NCBI RefSeq assembly: GCF_024623325.1
Contig: NZ_JANJZD010000027.1
Span: 1 to 64,000 of the forward strand
DNA length: 64,000 nucleotides
Reading direction: 5' to 3'
From: Acetatifactor muris
Lineage (GTDB): Bacteria; Bacillota; Clostridia; Lachnospirales; Lachnospiraceae
The notes beneath the pieces are model-generated. The model did not search any database. It was not told the origin of the DNA and saw only the letters and a program-made list of their open reading frames with translations. Shown in pieces: positions 1-8,996 of the stretch. The translations under genes were made by a program, and so were the position numbers. Numbering within the stretch: position 1 is the stretch's first letter; the number at the start of each line of letters is the position of its first letter.

Positions 1-151
1 CCTTTCGGAATGTTGGTTTGGCGATTGACATTATACCATAAAAAGGGAGGTCAATGCTCTTTTATTTGCAAACTCCCATAAAATCAAGGTTTGAGTAACA
101 AAAAATTAGGTAGGATTTGACACTACCAACAAGCGATTGGGGGTAAAAGGT
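1..151. other. Upstream region of the flotillin gene, no gene seen
   Basis: No convincing coding sequence or promoter was found here. A TTGACA-like hexamer occurs near base 25, but no well-spaced -10 hexamer follows it. The left neighbour of the flotillin gene lies outside the window, so transcription may enter from there. Confidence 0.4.
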
Positions 152-1675
152 ATGATGAAAGCATTATTGGGATTACAGCTCTTTGAAGTCAGTGCCGTTA
201 CAGGTGCAGGGACGGTTCCGCTTTTGGGAATTGTGGGAGGCGTGTTTCTTCTGTTTCTCCTGCTGATATTTGTGACGGGATATGTGAAGGCGCCGCCGGA
301 CACCGCAATGATCATCTCCGGACTGAGAAAGAATCCCAAAGTACTGATTGGAAAGGCCGGCGTTAAAATTCCTTTTTTTGAGAGGAAGGATGAACTGAAT
401 CTGCAGTTGATTCCCATTGATGTAAAGACTTCAAATGCCGTTCCTACAGCAGACTACATAAATATTAATGTGGACGCAACAGTAAATGTCAAAATCAGTG
501 ACAATGAAGAGCGGCTGAAGCTGGCGGCTCAGAACTTCCTGAACAAGAATGCCGAGTATATCGGCAGAGTGGCCAGAGAAGTTCTGGAGGGTAATGTCCG
601 TGAGATCGTGGGGAAAATGGCTCTGGAGGAAATGGTTTCTGACCGTCAGAAATTTGCCGTACTGGTGAAAGAGAATGCAGAACCGGATCTGGCGGCTATG
701 GGACTTGACATTATCAGCTTTAATGTTCAGAATTTTGTGGACGGCAACGGTGTCATTGAGAACCTGGGTGTGGATAACATCGTGAAGATTCAGAAAAACG
801 CCGCCATATCCCGCGCGGAAAGCGAAAAGGAAATCGCAAAAGCGCAGGCCAGCGCCAAACGGGAGGCCAACGAAGCCGAGGTGAACGCAGCATCCGAGAT
901 TGCCAAAAAGCAAAATGAACTGGCAATTCGTAAGGCTGAGCTCAAGAGAGAAGCCGATATCAAGCAGGCGGAAGCGGATGCCGCTTACCGTATCCAGGAG
1001 GAAGAGCAGCGTAAAACCGTTGAAATCACCACGGCAAATGCAAATATTGCAAAACAGGAAAAGGAAATTCAGCTGAAACAGCGCGAGGCTGAAGTCATGG
1101 AGCAGTCTCTGGACGCACAGGTTAAGAAAAAGGCTGAGGCAGACAGATTCGCCAAACAGCAGCAGGCCGACGCAGGCTTATATGAACGTCAGCGCGAAGC
1201 CGAAGCAAAGAAATTCGAGACTGAGAAGGAAGCCGAGGCCATGAAGGCACAGGCCGAGGCAAAGCGCTATACCATGGAGCAGGAGGCCGACGGTATCCGG
1301 ACAAGGGGACTGGCCGAGGCGGAGGCCATTCGAGCCAAAGCGGTTGCCGAGGCGGAAGGTATCGAGAAAAAAGCGGAAGCTATGGCTAAAATGGGCGAGG
1401 CCGCTGTACTGGAAATGTACTTTAAAGCTTTGCCTGAAGTGGTTAAGAATGCCGCCGAACCCCTTGCAAATGTGGATAAGATTACCATGTACGGAGATGG
1501 AAATTCTTCTAAGCTGATGAAGGATGTCATGGGAACTGTGGTACAGATTACGGACGGTCTAAAGGAATCAACCGGCGTGGATCTGCAGGCTGTTCTGTCC
1601 GGATTCCTGGCAGGCAAAGTGGCGACCACGCAGAATGTGAAAAAGCAGCCGCAGGAGAATACTCCGGAAGGCTGA
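152..1675 (+). CDS. Flotillin-like SPFH domain membrane protein
   Basis: This is a flotillin (FloT/YuaG-like) scaffold of membrane microdomains. A single hydrophobic segment lies at about residues 20-45 and is followed by an SPFH/Band-7 domain (about 50-225). A long alanine- and glutamate-rich coiled coil (about 225-425) follows, full of AEA/AEAEA repeats typical of flotillins, and then a C-terminal globular tail. The length of about 507 residues matches the family. A TTG codon at 137 is also open in frame, but ATG at 152 was chosen because a purine-rich GGGGG/AAAAGG stretch lies just upstream. It stands alone and ends shortly before a strong terminator. In Bacillus the homologue often sits with an NfeD protein; none is visible here, though the left side is cut off. 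Confidence 0.92.
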   Translation: MMKALLGLQLFEVSAVTGAGTVPLLGIVGGVFLLFLLLIFVTGYVKAPPDTAMIISGLRKNPKVLIGKAGVKIPFFERKDELNLQLIPIDVKTSNAVPTADYININVDATVNVKISDNEERLKLAAQNFLNKNAEYIGRVAREVLEGNVREIVGKMALEEMVSDRQKFAVLVKENAEPDLAAMGLDIISFNVQNFVDGNGVIENLGVDNIVKIQKNAAISRAESEKEIAKAQASAKREANEAEVNAASEIAKKQNELAIRKAELKREADIKQAEADAAYRIQEEEQRKTVEITTANANIAKQEKEIQLKQREAEVMEQSLDAQVKKKAEADRFAKQQQADAGLYERQREAEAKKFETEKEAEAMKAQAEAKRYTMEQEADGIRTRGLAEAEAIRAKAVAEAEGIEKKAEAMAKMGEAAVLEMYFKALPEVVKNAAEPLANVDKITMYGDGNSSKLMKDVMGTVVQITDGLKESTGVDLQAVLSGFLAGKVATTQNVKKQPQENTPEG

Positions 1676-1734
1676 CAAAGATTCCAGGCAGAGAATTTTA
1701 TAACACATGCTAAATCAGTTGAAGATATTTTTTC

Positions 1735-1770
1735 AGTTCAGGCCGCCCGTTTGGGCGGCCTGAACTTCTT
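1735..1770 (+). terminator. Rho-independent terminator after the flotillin gene
   Basis: A perfect 14-bp GC-rich stem (1735-1748 with 1753-1766) has a 4-base GTTT loop and is followed by a short T-rich run. It sits 60 bases past the flotillin stop and just before the stop of the leftward regulator gene, so it probably separates the two convergent transcripts. Confidence 0.85.
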
Positions 1771-1799
1771 ATCTCAGCAGAACTCGGCAGGATTATAGT

Positions 1800-3587
1800 C
1801 TATTCCTTCAGATATTTCCATAGAGTAGTGCGGCTGATCTGCAGCTTCTTTGCCGCCGCACTTTGGTTGCCGCCTGTTTCCCTGACGGTTCTGTGGATAG
1901 CCTCCCTGATGATATCTTCCAGAGAGCCCTCCGGAAGACTTCCGCTTCCGGAGTCGGTATTCTGTCCCGGAACGTTGAAGCAGCGTTCTGCCTCCAGAAG
2001 ACGATTTACCTCGTGGGCCTGTATGTAAGGTGTGGTGGCAAGCACTGCCAGTTCCTTGAGAACCCGTTTGAATTGCGTGTAGTTGTGAGGCCAGGGATAT
2101 TGCTGTAAAAGCTCCATGGCGTCCGGCCGGAAGCCTGCAATCTGTTTGGAGAGCTCGATGTTCAGGGAGTTTAGATACAGGCTGGAAAAAGAGGGGATAT
2201 CTTCCATATTATCCCTGAGAGGAGGCATATTCAGGATCAGGCAGGACAGATCATGGATAAACTCCAGGATCAGAGGGGCAATTCCGCTTTTCTCCGTTGT
2301 GGTGCAGGAGAAAAGGATTTTGTTGGTTTTGTGCAGTTCCTGTTCGATGATGGTGGACAGAAGCTTTTGCAGCTTCTCCTCCGGAAGACTGTCAAGATGA
2401 TCGAAAAACAGTGTATTCCCCCGGTCATTCAGAGGAGAATTATAGTGACTGATCAGGAAATTCCATTCTTTGCCGCTAAGTCTGACGCAGTCTATGACGA
2501 TGAAAGGATGTGTCTTCATGGTGCTTTGGGAATAGAGTACTTCCGCGGCGTATTTTTTCCGGGTTCCGCTCTCACCCAAAATCATGATGGGATAACGGTT
2601 TTGGGCATAGGAGGAGATGCATCCGCACAGGCCTTCGGACAGGGAGACGACACCGTAGAAGCTGTTGAACATGGACTTTTCCGCATCCTTCAGATTCAGG
2701 TAGGAGACTCCATGTCTGGTTTTCAAAAGGGATGAGTGGCTGTCGGCAAGGTAGAATGCCACATACTGCTTCTCGCCGGTCTGAAATTTTCGACTTTCCA
2801 CGGCATAGAGAATGCCTCCACAGAGCTTGAAGCATTTGTAGTCTGTGCCGGCTGCGGCTGCGGGAATCTCCTGGGACAGCAGAGAAAGCAGCTCCGTGTT
2901 GAGCTGCAGACCGGAGGAGCTGTAACACAGCTCCCCTGCCGGGGTGAAGACAGCAGTCTGCATGGAAGAGTGCTGTAACAGGCTGTCCAAAAAGAGTTGT
3001 CTTTCCTCCATATGTCGAAATGTTCCATGGGTTTTCACGGCGCGGTTCAGGGCTTCCTGAAGGCTTTCCATTCCTGAGGTAATCAGAATAGCGTTTATCT
3101 CAAGAGACCTGGCAATGCTGCTGGTAACCACATCGCAAAGTACAAGCCGGAAGCCTTCTTTCTTCAGCTCTGCCAGCAAATTCTCAGCTTCCCGTGAGCT
3201 GTGTATGGTGTGGATGGGAATATCATACTGCAGCAGATCACATAAAAGTCTCGCACTGGTGGTAATGCTGGGGAAGCCAACGATGGCGTATTTGCCCCGA
3301 TAATTGTCCGCCAGCCGGATAGTGTGCAGAATGTCATATACGGAAATATTGATTTCCACTACAGGTATCGTGGTATTCTGTTCGATAAGCCGGGAAGTGC
3401 CGCCTCTGGAGATGATGATGTCATAATCTTCCATATGAAGGCTTTTTACAATCTCAACGCCTTTCGACAGGTCGCCCACATAAACATCCAGAGACAGGTC
3501 ATCTCTGTTTTCCGCCAGAGATTCCAGGGCGGGCTTCATGGCTTCATAAGGTACAATTCCCAAAATATTTGTTTTCCGTGAGTTCAT
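1800..3587 (-). CDS. PrpR-like transcriptional regulator with degenerate AAA domain
   Basis: The order of domains is a PrpR_N ligand-sensing domain (residues about 5-190), a PAS-like region (about 210-300), an AAA+ domain like those of sigma-54 activators (about 335-500), and a Fis-type helix-turn-helix at the extreme C-terminus (motif NQSAAAKKLQISRTTLWKYL). The AAA part looks broken. Walker A reads GESGTRKK instead of GESGTGKE, Walker B reads LFFDHL instead of LFLDEI, and the GAFTGA loop that contacts sigma-54 is missing. It therefore probably acts as an ordinary DNA-binding regulator. ATG at 3587 was chosen because AGAAGGGAG precedes it; a longer in-frame start at 3650 has no such site. It is divergent from the acid-sugar locus and is its likely regulator. 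Confidence 0.88.
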   Translation of the reverse strand: MNSRKTNILGIVPYEAMKPALESLAENRDDLSLDVYVGDLSKGVEIVKSLHMEDYDIIISRGGTSRLIEQNTTIPVVEINISVYDILHTIRLADNYRGKYAIVGFPSITTSARLLCDLLQYDIPIHTIHSSREAENLLAELKKEGFRLVLCDVVTSSIARSLEINAILITSGMESLQEALNRAVKTHGTFRHMEERQLFLDSLLQHSSMQTAVFTPAGELCYSSSGLQLNTELLSLLSQEIPAAAAGTDYKCFKLCGGILYAVESRKFQTGEKQYVAFYLADSHSSLLKTRHGVSYLNLKDAEKSMFNSFYGVVSLSEGLCGCISSYAQNRYPIMILGESGTRKKYAAEVLYSQSTMKTHPFIVIDCVRLSGKEWNFLISHYNSPLNDRGNTLFFDHLDSLPEEKLQKLLSTIIEQELHKTNKILFSCTTTEKSGIAPLILEFIHDLSCLILNMPPLRDNMEDIPSFSSLYLNSLNIELSKQIAGFRPDAMELLQQYPWPHNYTQFKRVLKELAVLATTPYIQAHEVNRLLEAERCFNVPGQNTDSGSGSLPEGSLEDIIREAIHRTVRETGGNQSAAAKKLQISRTTLWKYLKE

Positions 3588-3654
3588 GAATTTCTCCCTT
3601 CTGCTACAGCTTCTATTTCCGTATTTTATCACAGATATCAGGAAAATCAATCAT

Positions 3655-3790
3655 TATGTACAATATTTGTACACATAATTTACAAAAAACTCTTTTCATA
3701 AAGAAAAATATGGTTTATATTATAAACATAGTATAAATAAACTATAAACAAATAACGCAGAGAAAAGGGTATGTTCATATTTTGAACATC
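3655..3790. promoter_or_regulatory. Divergent control region with three perfect palindromes
   Basis: Between the regulator and the kinase gene lies AT-rich DNA with three perfect 7-bp inverted repeats: TGTACAA/TTGTACA at 3657-3673, GTTTATA/TATAAAC at 3713-3727, and ATGTTCA/TGAACAT at 3771-3789. TATAAAC recurs at 3743-3749, and ATAGT/ACTAT pair at 3728-3745. The middle palindrome contains a TATATT (+ strand) and a TATAAT (- strand) that could serve as divergent -10 elements; a TTTTCA lies 17 bases upstream on the + strand. No sigma-54 type -24/-12 promoter was seen. These are likely operators for the PrpR-like regulator or a second factor; the assignment is an inference. Confidence 0.6.
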
Positions 3791-3800
3791 AGGCTGATGA

Positions 3801-5072
3801 ATGGAGAGCAGATTGAAATTATTGGTGATAGCGGATGATCTGACCGGTGGTCTGGATACCGGAGTGCAGTTTGCTTTGAGGGGCATCACATCCCGGGTGA
3901 TGGTAAACCGGCGCAAATGGCAGAACGGAAAAATCGATGAGGGTCAGGTGCTGATTTTGGACACGGAGACCAGAGGCATGGAAGGGCCAAAGGCATATAA
4001 GACGGTGAAGGATATCGTGAAGGATGCCTGCAGGGATGGCGTGAACTGTATCTACAAAAAGACGGATTCCGGGCTTCGTGGGAATATCGGTTACGAGCTT
4101 CAGGGAGTGCTGGACGGTTTGGACGGAGGGCTGCTGCACTATGTGCCGGCCTATCCGAAGAAGGGAAGGATCACGCGGCAGGGGGTTCATTATGTGGACG
4201 GGGTGCCGGTGGCGGAGAGCTCCTTCGGGGCGGATCTGTACGAACCGGTGAAATACTCCTATATTCCGGACATTATACATGAACAGAGTCGGATTCCGGT
4301 GGAGAGGGATGGCAGCCAGAGTATCGCGGAAGACGGCGAGAAGAGAATCCGGCTGTATGATGCATCCGATGAAAAGGAATTGGACAGGATTGCAGGCCGG
4401 GTGGCAGGCTGGGAGGATGGAGGAGTCACATTGATGGCAGGCTGTGCGGGATTTGCGGAAGCACTTTGCCGCACGATCCGGTACGAACCTGAAGAGGGGC
4501 TCAAGCTGGAGAAAAAGGATAAGTTTTTAGCAGTGATTGGAAGTATCCACCCTATGGCAGAACGGCAAACGGATTTTGCGCTGCGGTCGGGATTCGAAAG
4601 GTTAGAACTTTCGGAGGAACATTTGAGAGAAAGGTACTGGGAGAGGGAAGAAGGATGTATGCTTTTGGAAATGTGGAAAGAAAAGTGTCGTGAAAGTCAA
4701 AAGATTCTGTTGGATGCCGGCAGACTGTTTGGAGAGCATGACATTACGGATTATGCGGAAAGGGCCGGCCTGGAAAAGGAGACAGTCAGAAGGCGAATTG
4801 CCGACTGTCTCGGCACGGTGACATGCGCTCTGATGCAGGATACGGAGAGTGTGGCTTTAATGGTTACGGGGGGAGACACTCTGGCAGGGGTGATGCGGAG
4901 CCTGAAGGTAGAGGAACTGATTCCCAAAGGAGAGCTTCTGCAGGAGGTAGTGTATTCGGAGTTTGTCAGGGATGGCAGACATGCCGGTCTGCTGTCGAAA
5001 TCCGGCAGTTTCGGGGAGGAAAGCCTTTTGGCGGATCTGGCAGCCATTCTGCTGAAGGAGGAACCGGCGTAA
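3801..5072 (+). CDS. Four-carbon acid sugar kinase family protein (DUF1537, DtnK/DenK/OtnK-like)
   Basis: Members phosphorylate four-carbon sugar acids such as D-threonate, D-erythronate or 3-oxo-tetronate at O4. The N-terminal motif IADDLTGGLDTG (residues 10-21) and the C-terminal nucleotide-binding region with VTGGDTLAGVM are family hallmarks, and 423 residues is the usual length. In characterised systems the kinase works with a PdxA2-type dehydrogenase that oxidises and decarboxylates the 4-phosphate to dihydroxyacetone phosphate; such a gene is at 15860-16942 on the same strand. It is the first gene after the palindromic control region. The exact substrate cannot be read from the sequence. 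Confidence 0.9.
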   Translation: MESRLKLLVIADDLTGGLDTGVQFALRGITSRVMVNRRKWQNGKIDEGQVLILDTETRGMEGPKAYKTVKDIVKDACRDGVNCIYKKTDSGLRGNIGYELQGVLDGLDGGLLHYVPAYPKKGRITRQGVHYVDGVPVAESSFGADLYEPVKYSYIPDIIHEQSRIPVERDGSQSIAEDGEKRIRLYDASDEKELDRIAGRVAGWEDGGVTLMAGCAGFAEALCRTIRYEPEEGLKLEKKDKFLAVIGSIHPMAERQTDFALRSGFERLELSEEHLRERYWEREEGCMLLEMWKEKCRESQKILLDAGRLFGEHDITDYAERAGLEKETVRRRIADCLGTVTCALMQDTESVALMVTGGDTLAGVMRSLKVEELIPKGELLQEVVYSEFVRDGRHAGLLSKSGSFGEESLLADLAAILLKEEPA

Positions 5073-5147
5073 GCCCCATCTGAAACGGGATATTCTATGG
5101 ATATCATATAAATCATATTTACTTATTAAGAAGATTGGAGGAAGAAC

Positions 5148-6884
5148 ATGAAGAAAAAGATTGTATCAGCTTTACTGTGTGCGACTCTTCTGTCAGGTCT
5201 TTTGACCGGATGTGGAAACGTGGGGGCGGAACAGCAGGGAAGTGGTGAGACCGGTTCGTCGGATCAGTCCGCGGAGAAGACATCGGAAGTGTCGGAAGAT
5301 TCTCAGAGCAGTGCCACAGAGGAGACACCGGCGGTGCCGGAGGATTTTGATCCCAGGACCGCTGGGTTGAGCGATATTTTCCCGCTGGAGGAGCCCATTA
5401 CCCTCACCTATCTCATTCGCCAGAATGATGCCATGGCGGCGACTATGGATACCTATGCGGACGTGGAGTTCCTGAAGCGATTAGAGGAGCTGACCAACGT
5501 ACATATCGAGTGGAACCATAACTGCAGTGAGGAAGCCTTCGCGACCATGATCAGCAGCAAGCAGTATCCCGATCTGATCAACTATCCGTTGATGGGCGTG
5601 GCGGGAGGCCCGTCAGCTCTGATCGAGGACGGTGTCATCTTAGACCTGACAGAGATGATACCTCAGTACGCGCCCAACTATTGGGCATGGATGAAGAATA
5701 ACCCGGACATGGATCTGGCGAACCGTCTGGATGACGGAACCATTTTTTCCCTGGGATGTCAGCTGGGCAACTGGGAGACTTTGAAGTTTGAGAAGACCTA
5801 TATCTCCGGCCCTCAGATCAGAAAGGACTGGCTGGATAAACTGGGGTTGGAAATGCCCACTACCATTGACGAGCTGTATGAAGTATTGGTGGCTTTCAAG
5901 GAGAACGACTGTAACGGCAACGGAGATCCTGATGATGAGATTCCCTACGTCATCGCAGGCGGCGACAAGCGCCTTGGCGAGACCATGTATACCCTGGCTC
6001 AGTGCTTCGGCACAGGCAACAGCTTCATCATGGACGGGGACACAGTGGTGTACGGACCTCTCACGGATTATTACAAGGACTTTGTGACCTTCATGAACAA
6101 GCTGTATACGGAAGGTCTGATCAATTCCGATTTCCCCATCAATGAGGATGCATTTAATCTGATCCTGCAGGATCAGGGCGGCTTCACTATCGACGCCATG
6201 AACTCCGGCGTGATCGCGGCTCATGATCTGCTGAAGCAGACAGATGATTCCTACAATTACGTCTCCATGGCATGGCCCACCGGTCCCGACGGACAGCAGG
6301 TAGGCATGGGCAGAAGCGGCGGCGGCGGAAGAATGACGGCCATATCTACCCAGTGCGAGTATCCTGAAATCGCTTTGGCATGGTTAGACTACGCTTACTC
6401 CTATGCAGGAAGCCTCAACGCCACCTTCGGTATCGAGGGCGAGAGCTATGACATGGTGGACGGATATCCTACCATCAGAGAAGAAGTGAAGACTACCAAC
6501 GACGCATGGAACGTGGAAGAAAATCTGTGCAGGTGGATGGTAGGTTCCATCAACTACCCCTGCATCCGCGACATCCGCTTCTATGAGCAGATGAACTTAG
6601 TGGAGGATTACCAGAAGGAGATCCAGGCGAACTGGGGACCTCAGAAGGAGGAATATGGTACCGGCATGCCTGGCGTCGTGTTGACCGCGGAGGAAAATGA
6701 TGAATTCTCCGACATTATGGCGGATGTCAAGACTTATGTGAGTGAGTGTACCCTGAAGTTTATCAGGAATGAGATGAGCCTGGACGAATGGGACAGCTTC
6801 ACGGACAACATTGAGAAGATGAATATCGGCAAAGCCCTGGAGATCCAGCAGGCCGCGGTGGACAGATTCAACAGCAGACAGTAA
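5148..6884 (+). CDS. Extracellular sugar-binding lipoprotein of an LplABC-type ABC transporter
   Basis: The first 22 residues are a lipoprotein signal with lipobox LTGC (Cys22), followed by an S/E/T-rich linker to about residue 65. The rest is a large type-1 solute-binding fold of 578 residues, the size of the LplA/YtcQ group that binds oligosaccharides, often plant-derived. The start has a good GGAGGAAG site. It stands 75 bases after the kinase gene and before two matching permease genes, so it is the binding component of that importer. No ATPase gene is in the operon. Confidence 0.9.
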   Translation: MKKKIVSALLCATLLSGLLTGCGNVGAEQQGSGETGSSDQSAEKTSEVSEDSQSSATEETPAVPEDFDPRTAGLSDIFPLEEPITLTYLIRQNDAMAATMDTYADVEFLKRLEELTNVHIEWNHNCSEEAFATMISSKQYPDLINYPLMGVAGGPSALIEDGVILDLTEMIPQYAPNYWAWMKNNPDMDLANRLDDGTIFSLGCQLGNWETLKFEKTYISGPQIRKDWLDKLGLEMPTTIDELYEVLVAFKENDCNGNGDPDDEIPYVIAGGDKRLGETMYTLAQCFGTGNSFIMDGDTVVYGPLTDYYKDFVTFMNKLYTEGLINSDFPINEDAFNLILQDQGGFTIDAMNSGVIAAHDLLKQTDDSYNYVSMAWPTGPDGQQVGMGRSGGGGRMTAISTQCEYPEIALAWLDYAYSYAGSLNATFGIEGESYDMVDGYPTIREEVKTTNDAWNVEENLCRWMVGSINYPCIRDIRFYEQMNLVEDYQKEIQANWGPQKEEYGTGMPGVVLTAEENDEFSDIMADVKTYVSECTLKFIRNEMSLDEWDSFTDNIEKMNIGKALEIQQAAVDRFNSRQ

Positions 6885-6916
6885 TAAACAGCTGAACAGG
6901 CATTGTATTTGAAGGT

Positions 6917-6957
6917 TATGGTTCCTTTTGCTGAGACCTGAGACAAAAGGAACCATA
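6917..6957 (+). terminator. Long hairpin between binding protein and permease genes
   Basis: A perfect 14-bp stem (6917-6930 with 6944-6957) encloses a 13-base loop. It lacks a long T-run, so it may be a leaky terminator or an RNA-stabilising 3' structure. Such an element could raise the amount of binding protein over permease from one transcript, a common need in sugar ABC operons. Confidence 0.65.
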
Positions 6958-7059
6958 TTATATAAAATCGGTTTTCATCTTTATACCCCTGGCACGCTTC
7001 GGCGCGCATACCTATCAATATTTGAAAGGAACTTTCAAACTTATATGCAGGAGGAATCA

Positions 7060-8010
7060 ATGAAGATAAGAAAAAAAGAAAAGGAAAAGAAGAGGAAGAT
7101 AACCCTTGCGATGCTGAAGAAGGATTTAATACGATATAAATGGCTGTATCTGTTCTTTGCGCTGCCTGTGGTGCTGTGGTACGTGATTTTCCACTATGTT
7201 CCCATCTACGGAATCCAGATCGCCTTCCGGAACTACAAGCTCACGAAGGGAATATGGGGCAGCCCTTTTGTGGGATTTGACAATTTCCTGAAGTTCTTCG
7301 AAAGCATTTACTTCGGACGTCTGATCAGGAACACACTGAAGATCAGTATCCTGCAGATGGCAGTGACTTTCCCCTTTCCCATCATATTTGCTTTGCTGCT
7401 GAACGAGGTGCGGAGCAAGCTCTTCCAGAGATCTATCCAGACCATTACCTATCTGCCGCATTTCATTTCTTCGGTTGTCATCTGCGGTCTGTTGGTAACT
7501 TTCTCAGCGAAGGACGGTCTGTTCAATATTATCATGGAGTTCTTCGGACATCAGAGAACTGATCTGCTGCTGAGTAACTCGAGCTTCCTGCCGATCTACC
7601 TGGCCAGCGACGTGTGGACCAGCTTTGGCTGGGGAAGCATCATCTATTTTTCCGCGCTGGCCGGCGTGGATCAGGAGCAGTACGAGGCGGCTTACGTGGA
7701 CGGCGCGGGACGATTTAAGAGGATGTGGCATATTACTCTGCCCGGAATCATGCCCGTAATTGTGATTCAGCTTATTCTGAAAATCGGTGGTCTGATGAGC
7801 GTGGGAGGAGAGAAAATCCTGCTGCTCTATTCCCCCCTCACCTATGAGACGGCGGACGTCATTTCCACCTTCGTATACAGGAAGGGTATTTTGGACGCCG
7901 ACTACGGCTTCAGTACGGCGGTGGATCTCTTCAACTCCATCATCAATATCATACTGATAACGACGGCGAACAAGATCAGCCGCAGGGTGAACGAGACCAG
8001 CCTGTGGTAG
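7060..8010 (+). CDS. ABC transporter permease, LplB-type
   Basis: An inner-membrane permease of about 316 residues with a basic N-terminus (repeated K/R residues) and six predicted membrane segments. The EAA loop that contacts the ATPase is visible as EAAYVDGAGRFKRMWHITLP. It resembles LplB/YteP permeases of the carbohydrate uptake family. ATG at 7060 was chosen because GCAGGAGGAATCA precedes it; an upstream in-frame ATG at 6928 lies inside the hairpin region and has no ribosome site. It pairs with the next gene. Confidence 0.92.
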   Translation: MKIRKKEKEKKRKITLAMLKKDLIRYKWLYLFFALPVVLWYVIFHYVPIYGIQIAFRNYKLTKGIWGSPFVGFDNFLKFFESIYFGRLIRNTLKISILQMAVTFPFPIIFALLLNEVRSKLFQRSIQTITYLPHFISSVVICGLLVTFSAKDGLFNIIMEFFGHQRTDLLLSNSSFLPIYLASDVWTSFGWGSIIYFSALAGVDQEQYEAAYVDGAGRFKRMWHITLPGIMPVIVIQLILKIGGLMSVGGEKILLLYSPLTYETADVISTFVYRKGILDADYGFSTAVDLFNSIINIILITTANKISRRVNETSLW

Positions 8011-8023
8011 AAAGGGGCGACAT

Positions 8024-8908
8024 ATGAACTTTTATAAGAAGAAACCTTCGGATTACGCGTTTTCTATTTTAAACGGGGCGTTCATGATCTTTCTGGCGGT
8101 GATCACCATATACCCTTTTCTGTATGTGTTGTTCGCCTCTCTGAGCGACGCGACGAAATTCATGACCTACAAGGGCGTGCTGCTGCACCCCATTTCCCTT
8201 AGCCTGGATTCTTACAAAGCTGTTCTGAATAATCCCAATATCCTCACGGGGTATCGGAACACCCTGTTTATCGTGGTCGTGGGTACAACGATCAACGTGA
8301 TATTCACCAGCATGGGAGCTTATTTCCTGTCCAGAAAAGGCCCGCTTCTGAAGAAGCCGGTCATGCTCCTGATCATGATTACCATGTTCATCAGCGGCGG
8401 AATGATCCCCAAGTATGTGCTGGTACAGAATTTAGGGATGTATAACACGCTCTGGTCCCTGATGATCCCCGGAGCGATTTCCACCTTCAACATGATCATC
8501 ATGCGGACGGCGTTCCAGTCCATTCCGGCCAGCTTAGAGGAATCTGCCATGATAGACGGAGCCAATGACTGGGTGATCCTGTTTAAGCTGATCCTGCCTC
8601 TGTCCCTGCCCACCATGGCGGTAATCGGGCTATACTACGCAGTGGGACACTGGAACTCCTGGTTCACCGCCAACCTCTACCTGGCGGACAGAAAGCTCTA
8701 TCCTTTGCAGCTGATTCTGCGTAATATAATAGTGAACAGTGAAGTGGACGATATGACGGTGGGTATCGGCTCGGGACAAAGCTATGCCATGAGCTTTACC
8801 ATCAAATATGCCACGGTAATGGTAGCCACGGTGCCGATTTTACTAGTCTATCCCTTTATCCAGAAATATTTTGTAAAGGGCGTGATGATCGGCTCATTGA
8901 AGGAATAG
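8024..8908 (+). CDS. ABC transporter permease, LplC-type
   Basis: The second permease of the same importer (294 residues), with six predicted membrane helices and an EAA loop reading EESAMIDGANDWVILFKLIL. It follows the first permease by 13 bases with AAAGGGGCG as ribosome site, so the two are translationally close. It resembles LplC/YtcP. The ATPase must come from elsewhere; an MsmK/UgpC-like ATPase is encoded at 23610-24740. Confidence 0.92.
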   Translation: MNFYKKKPSDYAFSILNGAFMIFLAVITIYPFLYVLFASLSDATKFMTYKGVLLHPISLSLDSYKAVLNNPNILTGYRNTLFIVVVGTTINVIFTSMGAYFLSRKGPLLKKPVMLLIMITMFISGGMIPKYVLVQNLGMYNTLWSLMIPGAISTFNMIIMRTAFQSIPASLEESAMIDGANDWVILFKLILPLSLPTMAVIGLYYAVGHWNSWFTANLYLADRKLYPLQLILRNIIVNSEVDDMTVGIGSGQSYAMSFTIKYATVMVATVPILLVYPFIQKYFVKGVMIGSLKE

Positions 8909-8996
8909 TTTTTCCGACAAAAGTGCATGAAAACACCTTCGCGGAAACGACTGTAAACAGGAACAACAAATTATAACTCGGGGAGGAAATGCGGAA

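Noticed and set aside
431..913. Long open frames opposite the flotillin and other genes
   Set aside because: They lie antisense to well-supported genes, lack ribosome sites and recognisable domains.
3660..3800. Sigma-54 promoter for the acid-sugar operon
   Set aside because: No TGGCAC-N5-TTGC-type pair was found, and the regulator lacks the GAFTGA loop.
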